DNA of 64,000 nt from an uncultured Oscillospiraceae bacterium (GTDB taxonomy: Bacteria > Bacillota > Clostridia > Oscillospirales > Oscillospiraceae). Location: assembly GCA_910587645.1 (NCBI GenBank), contig CAJUNA010000041.1, positions 337,799 to 401,798 of the forward strand, read 5' to 3'. Positions 8,432-17,382 of this stretch are shown piece after piece. The position numbers were made by a program, and so were the translations under genes. Each line of letters opens with the position of its first letter. The stretch's first letter is position 1. The notes under the pieces were generated by a model, which saw only the letters and a program-made list of their open reading frames with translations, was not told the DNA's origin and did no database searches.

Positions 8432-10348
8432 TCAATACAAACTCGTTTCACTGTAAGATACCCGGGAAGCGGACACCATGCGGCTGTAAAACAGTATGTG
8501 GGGCAGGCCGCCATCGGAGACAGGATAAGGAATCCGCTCCTTCTCCAACTCAGGAAGGGAATCGATTTCGCCCCGCAGATATTGGTTCACCCGCAGGCGC
8601 GCGGTGTCCAGCCACATAAACTGTGTGCCATAGCGCAGTTCCGTAATATCAAAGCCCTCCGGTTTGTTGGTGGCAAACCAATAGGTTCTATGCAGCCCGT
8701 GCAGGCGCTTGAGCCGCTCCAGCAGTTCGGGAATGTCATGATTTGCCAGCGCGTCCAACGCGGCGGTATCCCGAGATAGATAAGTCGCCCGCAGGCGGCT
8801 GCCCAATTCCGCCTTGATGGCTAAGACGCCGCAAAGAGCTTCCGCCATGGCAAATACGCTGGTATAATCCGGGTTACGGGGCAGAGCTTCCCGGAAGCGC
8901 CCGGCCAGCTTCTCATAGTAATCGTTCAGCCCAAGGCCTTCAACGTTCTTGTCAAACAGGCCGTACATGGGGTGCTGCCAAAGCAGCCATTTGCTGGGAT
9001 TCGCCCTTTTGGGATTCCCCGGAGGAACCGCGCCCGGAATCTCATCCAAATAGGTGACCGCCCAGAAATCGTCCTTCTCACCGTTGCAGCAGGTCTTAAA
9101 GCGGCGGCGGATGTCCTCCTCCGTCACACCATCCCGGTAGCAGTGCTCCGCCAAGTATTGGAAACCCAGATATAGGGAGAAAATGTTGTTTTCTGTGTTG
9201 TCGTCCCCCCATACTGTGAGGAAAGTGTCCCGGACGCCGTTTCGCTTGCAGGAAGCGATGGAGACCTCAATGGTCTTCGCGGCCAGGCCGTAGTTAACAC
9301 CGAAGCCGTAGCAGTTATAGATGCCGCCGGCGAAGTAGACACGGCGGTTGAACTCCTGGTGCCGCCGGATGACGCCATCGTAGTAGTCCTGGTTAACATG
9401 GTCATACTCCCAGAATACCAAACCCAATTTATCGGGCATTGCTTTTTTGATCTGATCCGAAATGGGAGCGTTGGGACTGTAAGCGGCAGTAACGCGGCCG
9501 GTCTCATCGAAGGTGTTAAAGAACATATCGCTCCAGATCATAGGTTCCAGGCCGTATTTGTCTGCAATTTGGCACACCCGGTCCAGATGCTCTTTCATCA
9601 GCTCATGCTTGCTGCGGGGGCCGTGGAGTTCCTCATAGCTGCCCCGCCCCACCTTCCAGGCCTCGTCCATACCAATGTGGATGCGCTTCGTCCGGAAAGG
9701 TTTCATGACCTGGACGATCATGTCTTCTACAAATTGGTAGGTTCGCTCATCGCCTACCAGAAGGATGTCCGATGTATCCGAGAAAGCCTGATAGGCAGGC
9801 CACTTGATGACATCAATCAGATGGGCAAGCGTCTGCATGCAGGGGATGACCTCAATGCCGAACATAGACGCATAGCTGTCAATCTGCCGGAAATCCTCCT
9901 CGGTGTACTGCGGCCGCATATAGCCAAAATAGGGGTGGCCCTCCAGTACATAGCAGTCTTCCAAATAAAGCAGCAGGGTGTTCAGCCCCATCAGCGCCAT
10001 CCGCTCCAGAATCCCTTCCACCGCGCTGGGTTGGACAACGGAGCTGCCCTGGGACATGTCGTACATCACACCGCAGGTGTCAAAGGCACATTGTTCCACT
10101 GTTTCCGTCAAATCGCCATCCTCCAGCTTCTCCAGCAAAATGCCAAAAGCACGAAAGAAATGGATGGGATCCCGATACGCCAGCTCCGCCCGCTGCCCAT
10201 CCAGCACACGAACTGACAGCGCCGCGTCCTCCGTCCGGCACACATAGACCGAAACGCCGTCCTCACCCAGCACAACGCCGCGGCGGTTTGCCAGAGTAGC
10301 CAAGCCCTGAACCAGCCCAGCATCCAAATTTGCAAAGTTTAATGTCAT
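8432..10348 (-). CDS. Glycoside hydrolase family 20 beta-N-acetylhexosaminidase
   Basis: 638 residues. The GH20 catalytic signature H-x-G-x-D-E appears as HIGMDEAW near residue 225, giving the Asp/Glu pair used in substrate-assisted catalysis. The upstream barrel segments VMYDMSQG and MGLNTLLLYLEDCY match the family strand-1 and strand-2 region. There is no signal peptide, so it acts inside the cell on oligosaccharides delivered by the adjacent importer, removing terminal GlcNAc or GalNAc. It lies between the solute-binding protein gene and the NagB-like gene on the same strand. The call is firm; linkage and sugar specificity cannot be told. Confidence 0.92.
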   Translation of the reverse strand: MTLNFANLDAGLVQGLATLANRRGVVLGEDGVSVYVCRTEDAALSVRVLDGQRAELAYRDPIHFFRAFGILLEKLEDGDLTETVEQCAFDTCGVMYDMSQGSSVVQPSAVEGILERMALMGLNTLLLYLEDCYVLEGHPYFGYMRPQYTEEDFRQIDSYASMFGIEVIPCMQTLAHLIDVIKWPAYQAFSDTSDILLVGDERTYQFVEDMIVQVMKPFRTKRIHIGMDEAWKVGRGSYEELHGPRSKHELMKEHLDRVCQIADKYGLEPMIWSDMFFNTFDETGRVTAAYSPNAPISDQIKKAMPDKLGLVFWEYDHVNQDYYDGVIRRHQEFNRRVYFAGGIYNCYGFGVNYGLAAKTIEVSIASCKRNGVRDTFLTVWGDDNTENNIFSLYLGFQYLAEHCYRDGVTEEDIRRRFKTCCNGEKDDFWAVTYLDEIPGAVPPGNPKRANPSKWLLWQHPMYGLFDKNVEGLGLNDYYEKLAGRFREALPRNPDYTSVFAMAEALCGVLAIKAELGSRLRATYLSRDTAALDALANHDIPELLERLKRLHGLHRTYWFATNKPEGFDITELRYGTQFMWLDTARLRVNQYLRGEIDSLPELEKERIPYPVSDGGLPHILFYSRMVSASRVSYSETSLY

Positions 10349-10377
10349 AATATGTACGCTCCCTTCTCCTTTTTGCA

Positions 10378-10411
10378 GCGAATGGGAGCGGGCCTATCCG
10401 CTCCCATTCGC
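10378..10411 (-). other. Intercistronic stem-loop
   Basis: Perfect 14-bp stem (arms 10378-10391 and 10398-10411, GCGAATGGGAGCGG) with a 6-base loop, between the solute-binding protein gene and the GH20 gene. No U-run follows on the minus strand, so it is more likely an mRNA-stabilising or partial-termination element that raises binding-protein expression than a full terminator. Confidence 0.75.
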
Positions 10412-10430
10412 GGTATTCGGCGGCCTGGCG

Positions 10431-12017
10431 TTACTTAGAAATCCCAGCCGCGATCATAGCATCGCTGAACTCCTTGGCCCGGTCTGCAAAGCCGCCGGCG
10501 CTCCACTCGGCTACCTTTTCATCCCAGACATCCCCTGCCTTCTCGCCTGCGATGTAGGCAGTCATGAACTTGTCACCGGCTCCGCTGATGATATCCGCGT
10601 AATCCTGCATGAAACTAGGATCAAAAAAGGCAACGCGGGCATCGGTATACACCGTATTGTCCCCCTTACCGTTATCCCACCACCAATGGAGCTGGTCGGT
10701 AGCCATGGCGAGAATATCCTTATCATAGGTGGGGTTAAAGAACTGGTATTCCTGATCCCAGGTGGCAATCTCCACTGTGCCGCCATCGTCCTTGACGAAT
10801 GGATACTTGTCACCAAGCTTTTCTCCCTCCGGCAGAAGAACCGTCACATTTCCGTCCGCATCTTTGGTGTAGTCCACACCCTCAATGCCCAGGCGCATCA
10901 TCTCCAGGCCCTCTTCGCTGAGGAGATAGTCCATGACGGAGAGCATCGTATCCAGCTTCTCCTGGCTAATGTCACCCCGAAAATAGGATTCAGACCAGGG
11001 GGAAGCATCATACTTGTAATAGCGGGTGTCACCCTCATACCAGGGACGCCAAAGAGTCACATAATCGCTGAAGTCCTTGTCCGCCTGGGCCAGCTCCCAT
11101 GTGTTGGCAGTGGAGGTGATAGCGGCGGGATAGCCGTTGTAGCAGTAGCCTACCGCCTGGCCAGAACAGAACTTATTTTTGCCCTCATCCTGGGCTAAAG
11201 TAGGGATATCCTTATCAATGATGCCGGCCGCATACATTTTACCCATAGCCACGACAGCTTCACGGGCCTTATCCGTCAGAACAATGGGCTTCCACTCACC
11301 ATTTTCCCAAATATACTTGCTGGGGCCAGTGGCCATGCTGACGCAGTAGGGGGACGCCAGCAGGCGCATATGGTCGGAGTTGTAAGCGGTGATGCCTACA
11401 TCGCAGTTGCCAATCTCCATCATGTCCTGGATCATCTGGATAAATTCGTCCAGGGTCTCCGGCTGGTGTTCCACACTCCAGCCTGCCGCCTCCATCAGAT
11501 CCTTGCGCAGGTACATGGCGTTCTCGCTGGGATAGTACTCGCCGTGGACGTAGTTAGGCCGTGGGATGCAGTAGAAACGGCCATCCGTGTTATAAACATT
11601 GACGTCATCGATCTCCATGAGGGCAGCAATATTGGGGTACTTGGGTATCTCATCCGTCAGATCCTTAATGATACCCTCCTTGACCCAGGTGTCGTAAAAG
11701 GGCTTTCCGTAGGCGGCGATGGCAAACCAGTCAGGAAGCTGATCCGATGCAGCCCACGCCTGGATTTTCTGGTCGGCATCATCCCAGGTGGTGTTGACCG
11801 CAGTGAACTCCACATTGAATTTGTCACTGATGGTTTTATAAACTGCGTCTGTTTCTGGAGAGGTAAGCCCCTTAGCGACCTCCCAAATGCTGATGGAAAT
11901 ATTGGTCTTTCCACTGCCGTCTCCTGTCTCGTTTTTTGCCTTTTCCCCACAGCCAGCCAACAAGGACAAGCATAGGATACAGGCAAGGGCCAGGGCTGTA
12001 ATTTGCTTTGATTTCAT
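10431..12017 (-). CDS. Sugar ABC transporter extracellular solute-binding lipoprotein
   Basis: 528 residues with an N-terminal lipoprotein signal (MKSKQITALALACILCL then lipobox LLAGC) followed by a Gly/Asn/Thr linker and an extended family 1-like binding fold (SIWEVAKGLTS, later PLLMEIDDVNVY-type segments and many aromatic residues). The size matches LplA-type binding proteins of complex-oligosaccharide importers. The start at 12017 has GGAGGAAGAACAA directly upstream; the longer open frame overlaps the permease stop and is rejected. It follows the two permease genes and precedes GH20. It is anchored outside the membrane and delivers substrate to the permeases. No ATPase gene is in the cluster, so a shared MsmK-like ATPase elsewhere is likely. 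Confidence 0.9.
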   Translation of the reverse strand: MKSKQITALALACILCLSLLAGCGEKAKNETGDGSGKTNISISIWEVAKGLTSPETDAVYKTISDKFNVEFTAVNTTWDDADQKIQAWAASDQLPDWFAIAAYGKPFYDTWVKEGIIKDLTDEIPKYPNIAALMEIDDVNVYNTDGRFYCIPRPNYVHGEYYPSENAMYLRKDLMEAAGWSVEHQPETLDEFIQMIQDMMEIGNCDVGITAYNSDHMRLLASPYCVSMATGPSKYIWENGEWKPIVLTDKAREAVVAMGKMYAAGIIDKDIPTLAQDEGKNKFCSGQAVGYCYNGYPAAITSTANTWELAQADKDFSDYVTLWRPWYEGDTRYYKYDASPWSESYFRGDISQEKLDTMLSVMDYLLSEEGLEMMRLGIEGVDYTKDADGNVTVLLPEGEKLGDKYPFVKDDGGTVEIATWDQEYQFFNPTYDKDILAMATDQLHWWWDNGKGDNTVYTDARVAFFDPSFMQDYADIISGAGDKFMTAYIAGEKAGDVWDEKVAEWSAGGFADRAKEFSDAMIAAGISK

Positions 12018-12073
12018 TTGTTCTTCCTCCATTTTCTTTTTTCGTCTTTGTCGTATTGCAAATCTTCCAACGG

Positions 12074-12997
12074 TCAGCCCTTGACAGAGCCCACCATAAT
12101 GCCCTTGGTGAAGTGCTTTTGCAAATATGGATACACACACATAATGGGAACGCAGGCCACCACAACTATGGCCATTTGCAGAGACCGTCCGTACATGGGC
12201 CGCCTGGCGGCCATAATCGCCATGCCAACGGAGCTGGACATCATCTGGCTGTAATTGAAAAGGATCTCCCGCAGGATTAACTGTAGCGGCTTCTTGTCAG
12301 GCGAAACAATGAACATGAAGGAATGCCACCACTCGTTCCACTTGTCCACCGCGTAGAATAGCCCCACCGTTGCCAGGATTGGCTTGCTTACCGGCAGTAT
12401 GATGTGCCATAAAATCTGCACATCATTGGCCCCGTCCAGACGGGCGCTCTCCTCCAACTCCGGCGCAATGCTGCGCATGTAGTTACGTAGAAGAATAATA
12501 TAGTATGCCTTTGCCGCCGTGGGGATAATCAGCACCCAGATCGTGTCTACCAGATGCAGAGACTTCACTGTCAGATAATAGGGGATGGTTCCCGCGTCAA
12601 ACAGCATGGTGAATACGATAAACACGGTAAAAAACTTGTAGCCGGGCAAATTCTTCTTGCACAGCCCGTAGGCCAGGCCGATGGATACCACCATGCTCAG
12701 CGCAGTACCTACCACCGTGGTGAACACCGAAATTCCAAAAGAATGGAGAATGTCTCCCGAGCCTTGGAAAATGAACTTGTACGCCTCCAGTGAGAAAGAG
12801 GTAGGCCAGAGATACAGCTTGGAGTTGATGATGGACTCATAGCTGGCAAAAGACACAATCAGGGTGTAGTATAATGGAAAAATCATGATAATGGACAGGA
12901 GAATCAAAAAAATTGTGTTTACATAGTCGAACCAGGTCCAGCTTTTTAGCCTCCTGCCACGGCGGGGGGTTTGCTTGTGTTTCGTGTTGGCAGTCAT
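12074..12997 (-). CDS. Carbohydrate ABC transporter permease (MalG/LplC type)
   Basis: 307 residues with about six membrane segments, beginning with TIFLILLSIIMIFPLYYTL. The EAA loop that contacts the ATPase is visible as EESARLDGANDVQILW followed by HIILPVSKPIL. Second permease of the importer; its gene starts 15 bp after the stop of the MalF-type permease at 13012. It forms the membrane channel with that partner. Confidence 0.92.
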   Translation of the reverse strand: MTANTKHKQTPRRGRRLKSWTWFDYVNTIFLILLSIIMIFPLYYTLIVSFASYESIINSKLYLWPTSFSLEAYKFIFQGSGDILHSFGISVFTTVVGTALSMVVSIGLAYGLCKKNLPGYKFFTVFIVFTMLFDAGTIPYYLTVKSLHLVDTIWVLIIPTAAKAYYIILLRNYMRSIAPELEESARLDGANDVQILWHIILPVSKPILATVGLFYAVDKWNEWWHSFMFIVSPDKKPLQLILREILFNYSQMMSSSVGMAIMAARRPMYGRSLQMAIVVVACVPIMCVYPYLQKHFTKGIMVGSVKG

Positions 12998-13011
12998 GGC
13001 AGTTCCTCCTG

Positions 13012-13953
13012 TTAAAATATTCCGGCGTCCTTGTCAAACCGCTTCACCAACCAGTTCGCCGTGGTTAGCAGTACCAGGTTGATGACAGATTTGAAAAGGC
13101 CAAGGGCAATGGAGGAGCTAAAACTCTCCCCAATAACAAAGGTCATGCGGTAAATGTAGGTGTCAATGATGTCGCCGGTGCTATATACTGTGGAATTGTA
13201 CATGTTGAATATTTGGTCAAAGCCGGCGCTCATTACATTGGCTACCTGAAGCAGCAGCATCGTACAGATGATAGGCACCAGGGACGGGAGGGTGATATAC
13301 CGGATCTGGTGCCAGCGGTTGGCGCCATCTACAATGGCCGCTTCGTACTGCTGGCTGTCGATACTGGTGATAGTGGCAAGATAGACGATGGTGCCCCAGC
13401 CAATCTCCTTCCAGTTGTTAGTGATGTGCAGCAGTGGCCGGAACAGCCCCGGCTGGGTCAGGAAGCTAACCTTGTCCCCCCCAAGAGCTACCACAAGCTG
13501 GTTTACCACGCCGGAGTCCGAGAGCAGGTTGGTAATGATGCCGGCGGCTACGACCCAGGAGAGAAAGTGTGGAAAGGAATACACCGTCTGCAAAAACCGT
13601 TTTGGCCGCTTGCCCCGAACCTCGTTGAACAGCAGCGCCAAGGCTACGGCCAGGGGGAACTCAAACACCAGACGTCCAAAGCTGATGATAATTGTGTTAC
13701 GTAGGACAACAGAAAAGTTGTGACTGCTGAACAGCTTCCGGAAATATTTCAGTCCCACGAACTCCCCGCCGAAAAATGGGTTTTTAAAACTGAACTCCCG
13801 GAAAGCGATGCCAGTACCCAACATGGGCACATAGTGAAATAGAAGAAAATAAATCAGCCCCGGCAGCATCATCAGATAGATGTACTTGTAGCTCCATGCC
13901 CGCTTTATCAGCGGCGAGCTGGGACCAGGTTCCCGCTTGCTTTGCTGTTTCAT
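13012..13953 (-). CDS. Carbohydrate ABC transporter permease (MalF/LplB type)
   Basis: 313 residues with six predicted membrane segments; the first is YIYLMMLPGLIYFLLFHYV. The EAA motif reads YEAAIVDGANRWHQIRYI followed by TLPSLVPII. First gene of the importer operon, divergent from the YesM-like sensor kinase at 14154. This divergent arrangement with a YesM/YesN pair is typical of Lpl-type oligosaccharide importers that the two-component system induces. Confidence 0.92.
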   Translation of the reverse strand: MKQQSKREPGPSSPLIKRAWSYKYIYLMMLPGLIYFLLFHYVPMLGTGIAFREFSFKNPFFGGEFVGLKYFRKLFSSHNFSVVLRNTIIISFGRLVFEFPLAVALALLFNEVRGKRPKRFLQTVYSFPHFLSWVVAAGIITNLLSDSGVVNQLVVALGGDKVSFLTQPGLFRPLLHITNNWKEIGWGTIVYLATITSIDSQQYEAAIVDGANRWHQIRYITLPSLVPIICTMLLLQVANVMSAGFDQIFNMYNSTVYSTGDIIDTYIYRMTFVIGESFSSSIALGLFKSVINLVLLTTANWLVKRFDKDAGIF

Positions 13954-13992
13954 GCCACACCTCTTTCACATTGATTCCCGTCTTGTATTGTC

Positions 13993-13998
13993 ATTATA
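13993..13998 (-). promoter_or_regulatory. Candidate -10 box of the ABC importer operon
   Basis: TATAAT on the minus strand, about 40 bp before the first permease gene. No good -35 hexamer lies 16-18 bp upstream, as expected of a promoter needing an activator such as the adjacent AraC-type regulator (inference). Confidence 0.5.
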
Positions 13999-14057
13999 GC
14001 GGCAAGCGGAACAATTTTGTATGGAATTATCTGTTGACAACTATGGAAATATTTGTG

Positions 14058-14079
14058 CTTTTGACTAAAAAGTCAGAAG
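14058..14079. promoter_or_regulatory. Inverted repeat in the divergent importer/sensor region
   Basis: CTTTTGACT (14058-14066) and AGTCAGAAG (14071-14079) form a near-perfect dyad separated by AAAA. It lies upstream of both the importer operon and the sensor-kinase promoter, so it is a candidate operator for the YesN-like regulator. AraC regulators often bind direct repeats, so another protein is possible. Confidence 0.4.
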
Positions 14080-14094
14080 TTTCTGAAAAAGCAT

Positions 14095-14123
14095 TTGTAT
14101 TTTATGCTTGAATTATATATAAT
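14095..14123 (+). promoter_or_regulatory. Sigma-A promoter of the yesMN-like pair
   Basis: TTGTAT (14095-14100), 17-bp spacer, TATAAT (14118-14123), about 30 bp before the sensor-kinase start. Confidence 0.7.
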
Positions 14124-14153
14124 GGTCTCATGTCAAATGTACTGGAGGAAACT

Positions 14154-15920
14154 ATGCAATCCTTTTCCAAGCGGTCTTTCCGCTTCCAAATGCTCACGCT
14201 GGCGGGCATTTTGTTCGCTGTGATGCTTGTAGCGGCGCTGTTCGTCTTTTTCAATTCTGTACGCATCATTGAGGAAAACCGGTTGCAGGATGTCTCCCTA
14301 ATGGTGAGCAATTATGAGCACAGCCTTCCGGAAACGGCAGAGCGGTACTATGTGCTGCTCAACACCCTGCGTTATTCCACCGATATGCAAAAGGCTATGA
14401 CCCAAACCGATCCGGCGGAGTACGTTGCCAACGCTATCCGTATCCGGAAAGAGCTGAATTTTTATAAAGCCGCCTGCCCTGGCGTCAGAAGTATTTATCT
14501 TAACGGTACCGTGAATCCTATCTATATCCGCACAAGCGGCAGCCACGATGTCCCGGAGGAGATGCGCACTTCTAACGGCATCCGCCCCTTTTTCTCCGGG
14601 GCCTACTTTGTGGACAATTATGGGGTACGCCAGCCGGTCTTTTTCTTAGGCTGCCCGGTACCCTCCGGCCAAAACATCGATGGAGCGGGCACCGCGCTGC
14701 TGGAAGTGGACGGTAATACCCTCACGATGGATTTTACTCACGGGCTGGAAGCCGGAGCGGGAATTTATTACTACTTTCTGGACAAAAACGGCGAAATCTT
14801 CTTTACCAATGTCTCCGATGAAAGGGAAACAGAACAAATCTTTTCCCATTTTGACAATGTGAAAGATCACGAGGAGACCACCAACCACCGTCTACGCAAC
14901 TACGCCATATCCGTCCGCCACTTAACGCCTTTTCAAATCACTCTGGTGGTAGCTCTCTCTCAGCGGGCTATTGTGCAGATGGCCTTGGACGCCTTTTCCT
15001 TGACGTTTCTCATAATTGTCGTGCTGTCCACATTGATTTTCCTCACCGTGTCCAAAACCCTGCGTAGCGTCTTGCAGCCCATGGAGGATATGATGTGGTT
15101 TATGGACGAGGTAAACCTCAGCGTCATATCCGACCGCTCCGCGCGGGCAAATGTGGATGGCTTTGAGGAAATGCAGGTCATGGCCACCCATTTTAACGAT
15201 ATGCTGGATCAGATCAGCCATCTCAACGGAGAACTGATGACGTCTATGGAAAATCTTTATCATTTGGAGGTTCTTAACCGGGAATCTGAATTGAATTACC
15301 TGCGCAGCCAAATCAATCCACACTTCCTCTACAATACCCTGGAGACCGTCCGCGGCATGGCGGTGATGGAGGGGGCGCCAATGGTACAGAAAATGGTGGG
15401 GGCGCTGATCCGGGTATTCCGGTACAATGTGAAAAAGGGCGCTGCCGTGCTGCTGGGGGAGGAGATGGATATGATCCAATCCTATCTACTGATTCAGACT
15501 CTCCGGTTCGGCGACCGGCTGACGGTGGAATATGAGGTGGACGATGCCGCACGGCAGTGCGTCCTGCCTAAGATGCTTCTCCAGCCGGTGGTGGAAAACC
15601 TGGTGCAGCACGGTATTGAAGAATCCTTCCGGGACGATGGGCTGATCCGGATCGAAGCGCGGGTGGAAAACGGCATATTGTGCATCGACTGCCGCGATAA
15701 TGGCCGGGGCATGTCCCAGGAGGAACTGTCCCAAGCCTATGCGAACATCCAAGCTGACAGCTACACCGCCGGAACAGGCGTTGGCCTGCGGAACGTGTAT
15801 GGGCGGCTGAAGCTGGTGTATGGAGAGCGTTTTCGGTTCGATATTACCAGCCTTGAGGATGAAGGAACCAACATGCACATAGAATTGCCGGCCAGGGGGA
15901 TGGAAAATGGAACTGATTAA
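14154..15920 (+). CDS. YesM-type sensor histidine kinase
   Basis: 588 residues. An N-terminal membrane helix (MLTLAGILFAVMLVAALFV) precedes an extracellular sensor domain of about 230 residues, a second helix (LTFLIIVVLSTLIFLTV), a HAMP-like linker, and the His_kinase domain with LRSQINPHFLYNTLE carrying the phosphorylated His. The ATPase boxes are DNGRGM and GTGVGLRNVYGRL. The ATG at 14154 follows CTGGAGGAAACT; an earlier ATG at 14130 lacks a site. It overlaps the regulator gene by 14 bases. It presumably senses an extracellular sugar or binding-protein complex and controls the divergent importer. Confidence 0.92.
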   Translation: MQSFSKRSFRFQMLTLAGILFAVMLVAALFVFFNSVRIIEENRLQDVSLMVSNYEHSLPETAERYYVLLNTLRYSTDMQKAMTQTDPAEYVANAIRIRKELNFYKAACPGVRSIYLNGTVNPIYIRTSGSHDVPEEMRTSNGIRPFFSGAYFVDNYGVRQPVFFLGCPVPSGQNIDGAGTALLEVDGNTLTMDFTHGLEAGAGIYYYFLDKNGEIFFTNVSDERETEQIFSHFDNVKDHEETTNHRLRNYAISVRHLTPFQITLVVALSQRAIVQMALDAFSLTFLIIVVLSTLIFLTVSKTLRSVLQPMEDMMWFMDEVNLSVISDRSARANVDGFEEMQVMATHFNDMLDQISHLNGELMTSMENLYHLEVLNRESELNYLRSQINPHFLYNTLETVRGMAVMEGAPMVQKMVGALIRVFRYNVKKGAAVLLGEEMDMIQSYLLIQTLRFGDRLTVEYEVDDAARQCVLPKMLLQPVVENLVQHGIEESFRDDGLIRIEARVENGILCIDCRDNGRGMSQEELSQAYANIQADSYTAGTGVGLRNVYGRLKLVYGERFRFDITSLEDEGTNMHIELPARGMENGTD

Positions 15921-17337
15921 AACACTGATCGTAGACGATGAGGTTTTTGTTGCCCAGAGCTTGAAAGCTCTGCTGGACTGGGAAGCACTGGGGTTTGAAA
16001 TCACAGCGGTATGCCACAGTGGGAAAAGTGCGCTGGCTGAGATAGAGAAAGGCCAGGTGGAACTGCTGCTGTGCGATGTGAAAATGCCAGAAATGAGCGG
16101 CATTGACCTAGTTCAGCAGGTGAGTGTCCAGTTTCCGCAAATCGAAAATATTATCATCAGCGGCTATTCCGATTTTGCCTACGCCCAATCCGCTATCCGC
16201 TACGGCACTACCGCCTACTGCTTGAAGCCCTTCGATGAGGAAGAGCTGTCCGCCGCGCTGGATCTTGCGCGGGAAAAAATCCTGAACAAGCGGGCAAAAT
16301 TGACGAACGATATCCTGACAGAACTGCTGTTCCTCTCCGGCGGCATTCCCGCTGAGCGGCTACGGGAAGATTTGGAAAAGCTGGGCTTCGACCCGGCACG
16401 GCCAGTTTATGTGTGCGTACTGCTGGGATGTGTGTGTGACTTTTCCAGCGTAGCCCACAGCCAGGGTATGCGGGTGGGCAGCCAAAAATATATCTATCTA
16501 CTCCAGCCCCATACGGCGTTGCACAGCGTGTTGGATACCTTGCGTACCGTATGCGCCCGCAGCGCCGCCAGTGCCGGCCTAGATCGCATCGGCAGGAAAC
16601 TGCGCATCACCGCCCATATTGAGCGGGCGCGGCAAAGCGCCATGCAGTTTTTCATCACCGCAAAGAAAGAGCCTGTGGTCTATGAAAGTCCTCAGGTTCG
16701 CCCACCAAAGAAAAAACGGGATCTGCTCGCGCTGCTCCCCCCGCAAGGGATGACCCAAGCCCAGAAGGATCAGTATGCGGAACATATCCGCCAGGTGTTC
16801 ACCGAGTGCCGCTACACAATCCAGGACGCTTACTACTTTTATCATCTCATCTCTGCCCAATACCTGCCCGCTGGATGCAAGGAGGTCTTTCACTGCGACA
16901 GCTACGAAGCTATGGCGGAGGAATTTTTATCTCTGGAGGAGATGCTGCGGCAGACCGTCCAGACCGGGCCTGGGGAGATCGTAAATATCTCCGACAGCCA
17001 GAGTTGGATCCAGCCAGTAAAAGAGTACTGCGAGAAAAATTACACCGAACCGATCTCTATTACTATTGTCTCGGATATGCTCCATATCAGCCCTTCCTAT
17101 TTCAGTACCCTGTTCAAAAAAGTGACAGGTGAGAATTTTACCGCTTATGTTACCAGCCTACGGCTGGAAAAGGCCTGTGAGCAGTTGACCGCCACAGAGA
17201 AAAATATCTCTGATATCGCTATCGATGTAGGATATTCCGATTATTTTTATTTTGCCAAGGTGTTCCGCAAGCATTTCCGGGCCACCCCCACCGAATATAG
17301 AGAGCAGCACCGCCGTACCAAACTGACGGAAGCGTGA
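15907..17337 (+). CDS. YesN-type response regulator with AraC DNA-binding domain
   Basis: 476 residues. The receiver domain at residues 1-120 has the acidic pair DDE near residue 10 and the phospho-acceptor Asp in LLCDVKMPEMSG. A middle region of unknown fold is followed by a C-terminal double helix-turn-helix: ISITIVSDMLHISPSYFSTL, then ISDIAIDVGYSDYFYFAKVF. The start overlaps the end of the kinase gene, so the two are translationally coupled. It is the probable transcription activator of the importer and glycan genes beside it. Confidence 0.92.
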   Translation: MELIKTLIVDDEVFVAQSLKALLDWEALGFEITAVCHSGKSALAEIEKGQVELLLCDVKMPEMSGIDLVQQVSVQFPQIENIIISGYSDFAYAQSAIRYGTTAYCLKPFDEEELSAALDLAREKILNKRAKLTNDILTELLFLSGGIPAERLREDLEKLGFDPARPVYVCVLLGCVCDFSSVAHSQGMRVGSQKYIYLLQPHTALHSVLDTLRTVCARSAASAGLDRIGRKLRITAHIERARQSAMQFFITAKKEPVVYESPQVRPPKKKRDLLALLPPQGMTQAQKDQYAEHIRQVFTECRYTIQDAYYFYHLISAQYLPAGCKEVFHCDSYEAMAEEFLSLEEMLRQTVQTGPGEIVNISDSQSWIQPVKEYCEKNYTEPISITIVSDMLHISPSYFSTLFKKVTGENFTAYVTSLRLEKACEQLTATEKNISDIAIDVGYSDYFYFAKVFRKHFRATPTEYREQHRRTKLTEA

Positions 17338-17382
17338 ATACGGCGGCAGTCCACGTAAAACGCGGACTGCCGCCGTATTTTT
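17338..17382. terminator. Bidirectional intrinsic terminator
   Basis: A 15-bp perfect stem, arms 17338-17352 (ATACGGCGGCAGTCC) and 17364-17378, followed by a T-run. It separates the convergent yesN-like and DegT genes. Confidence 0.85.
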
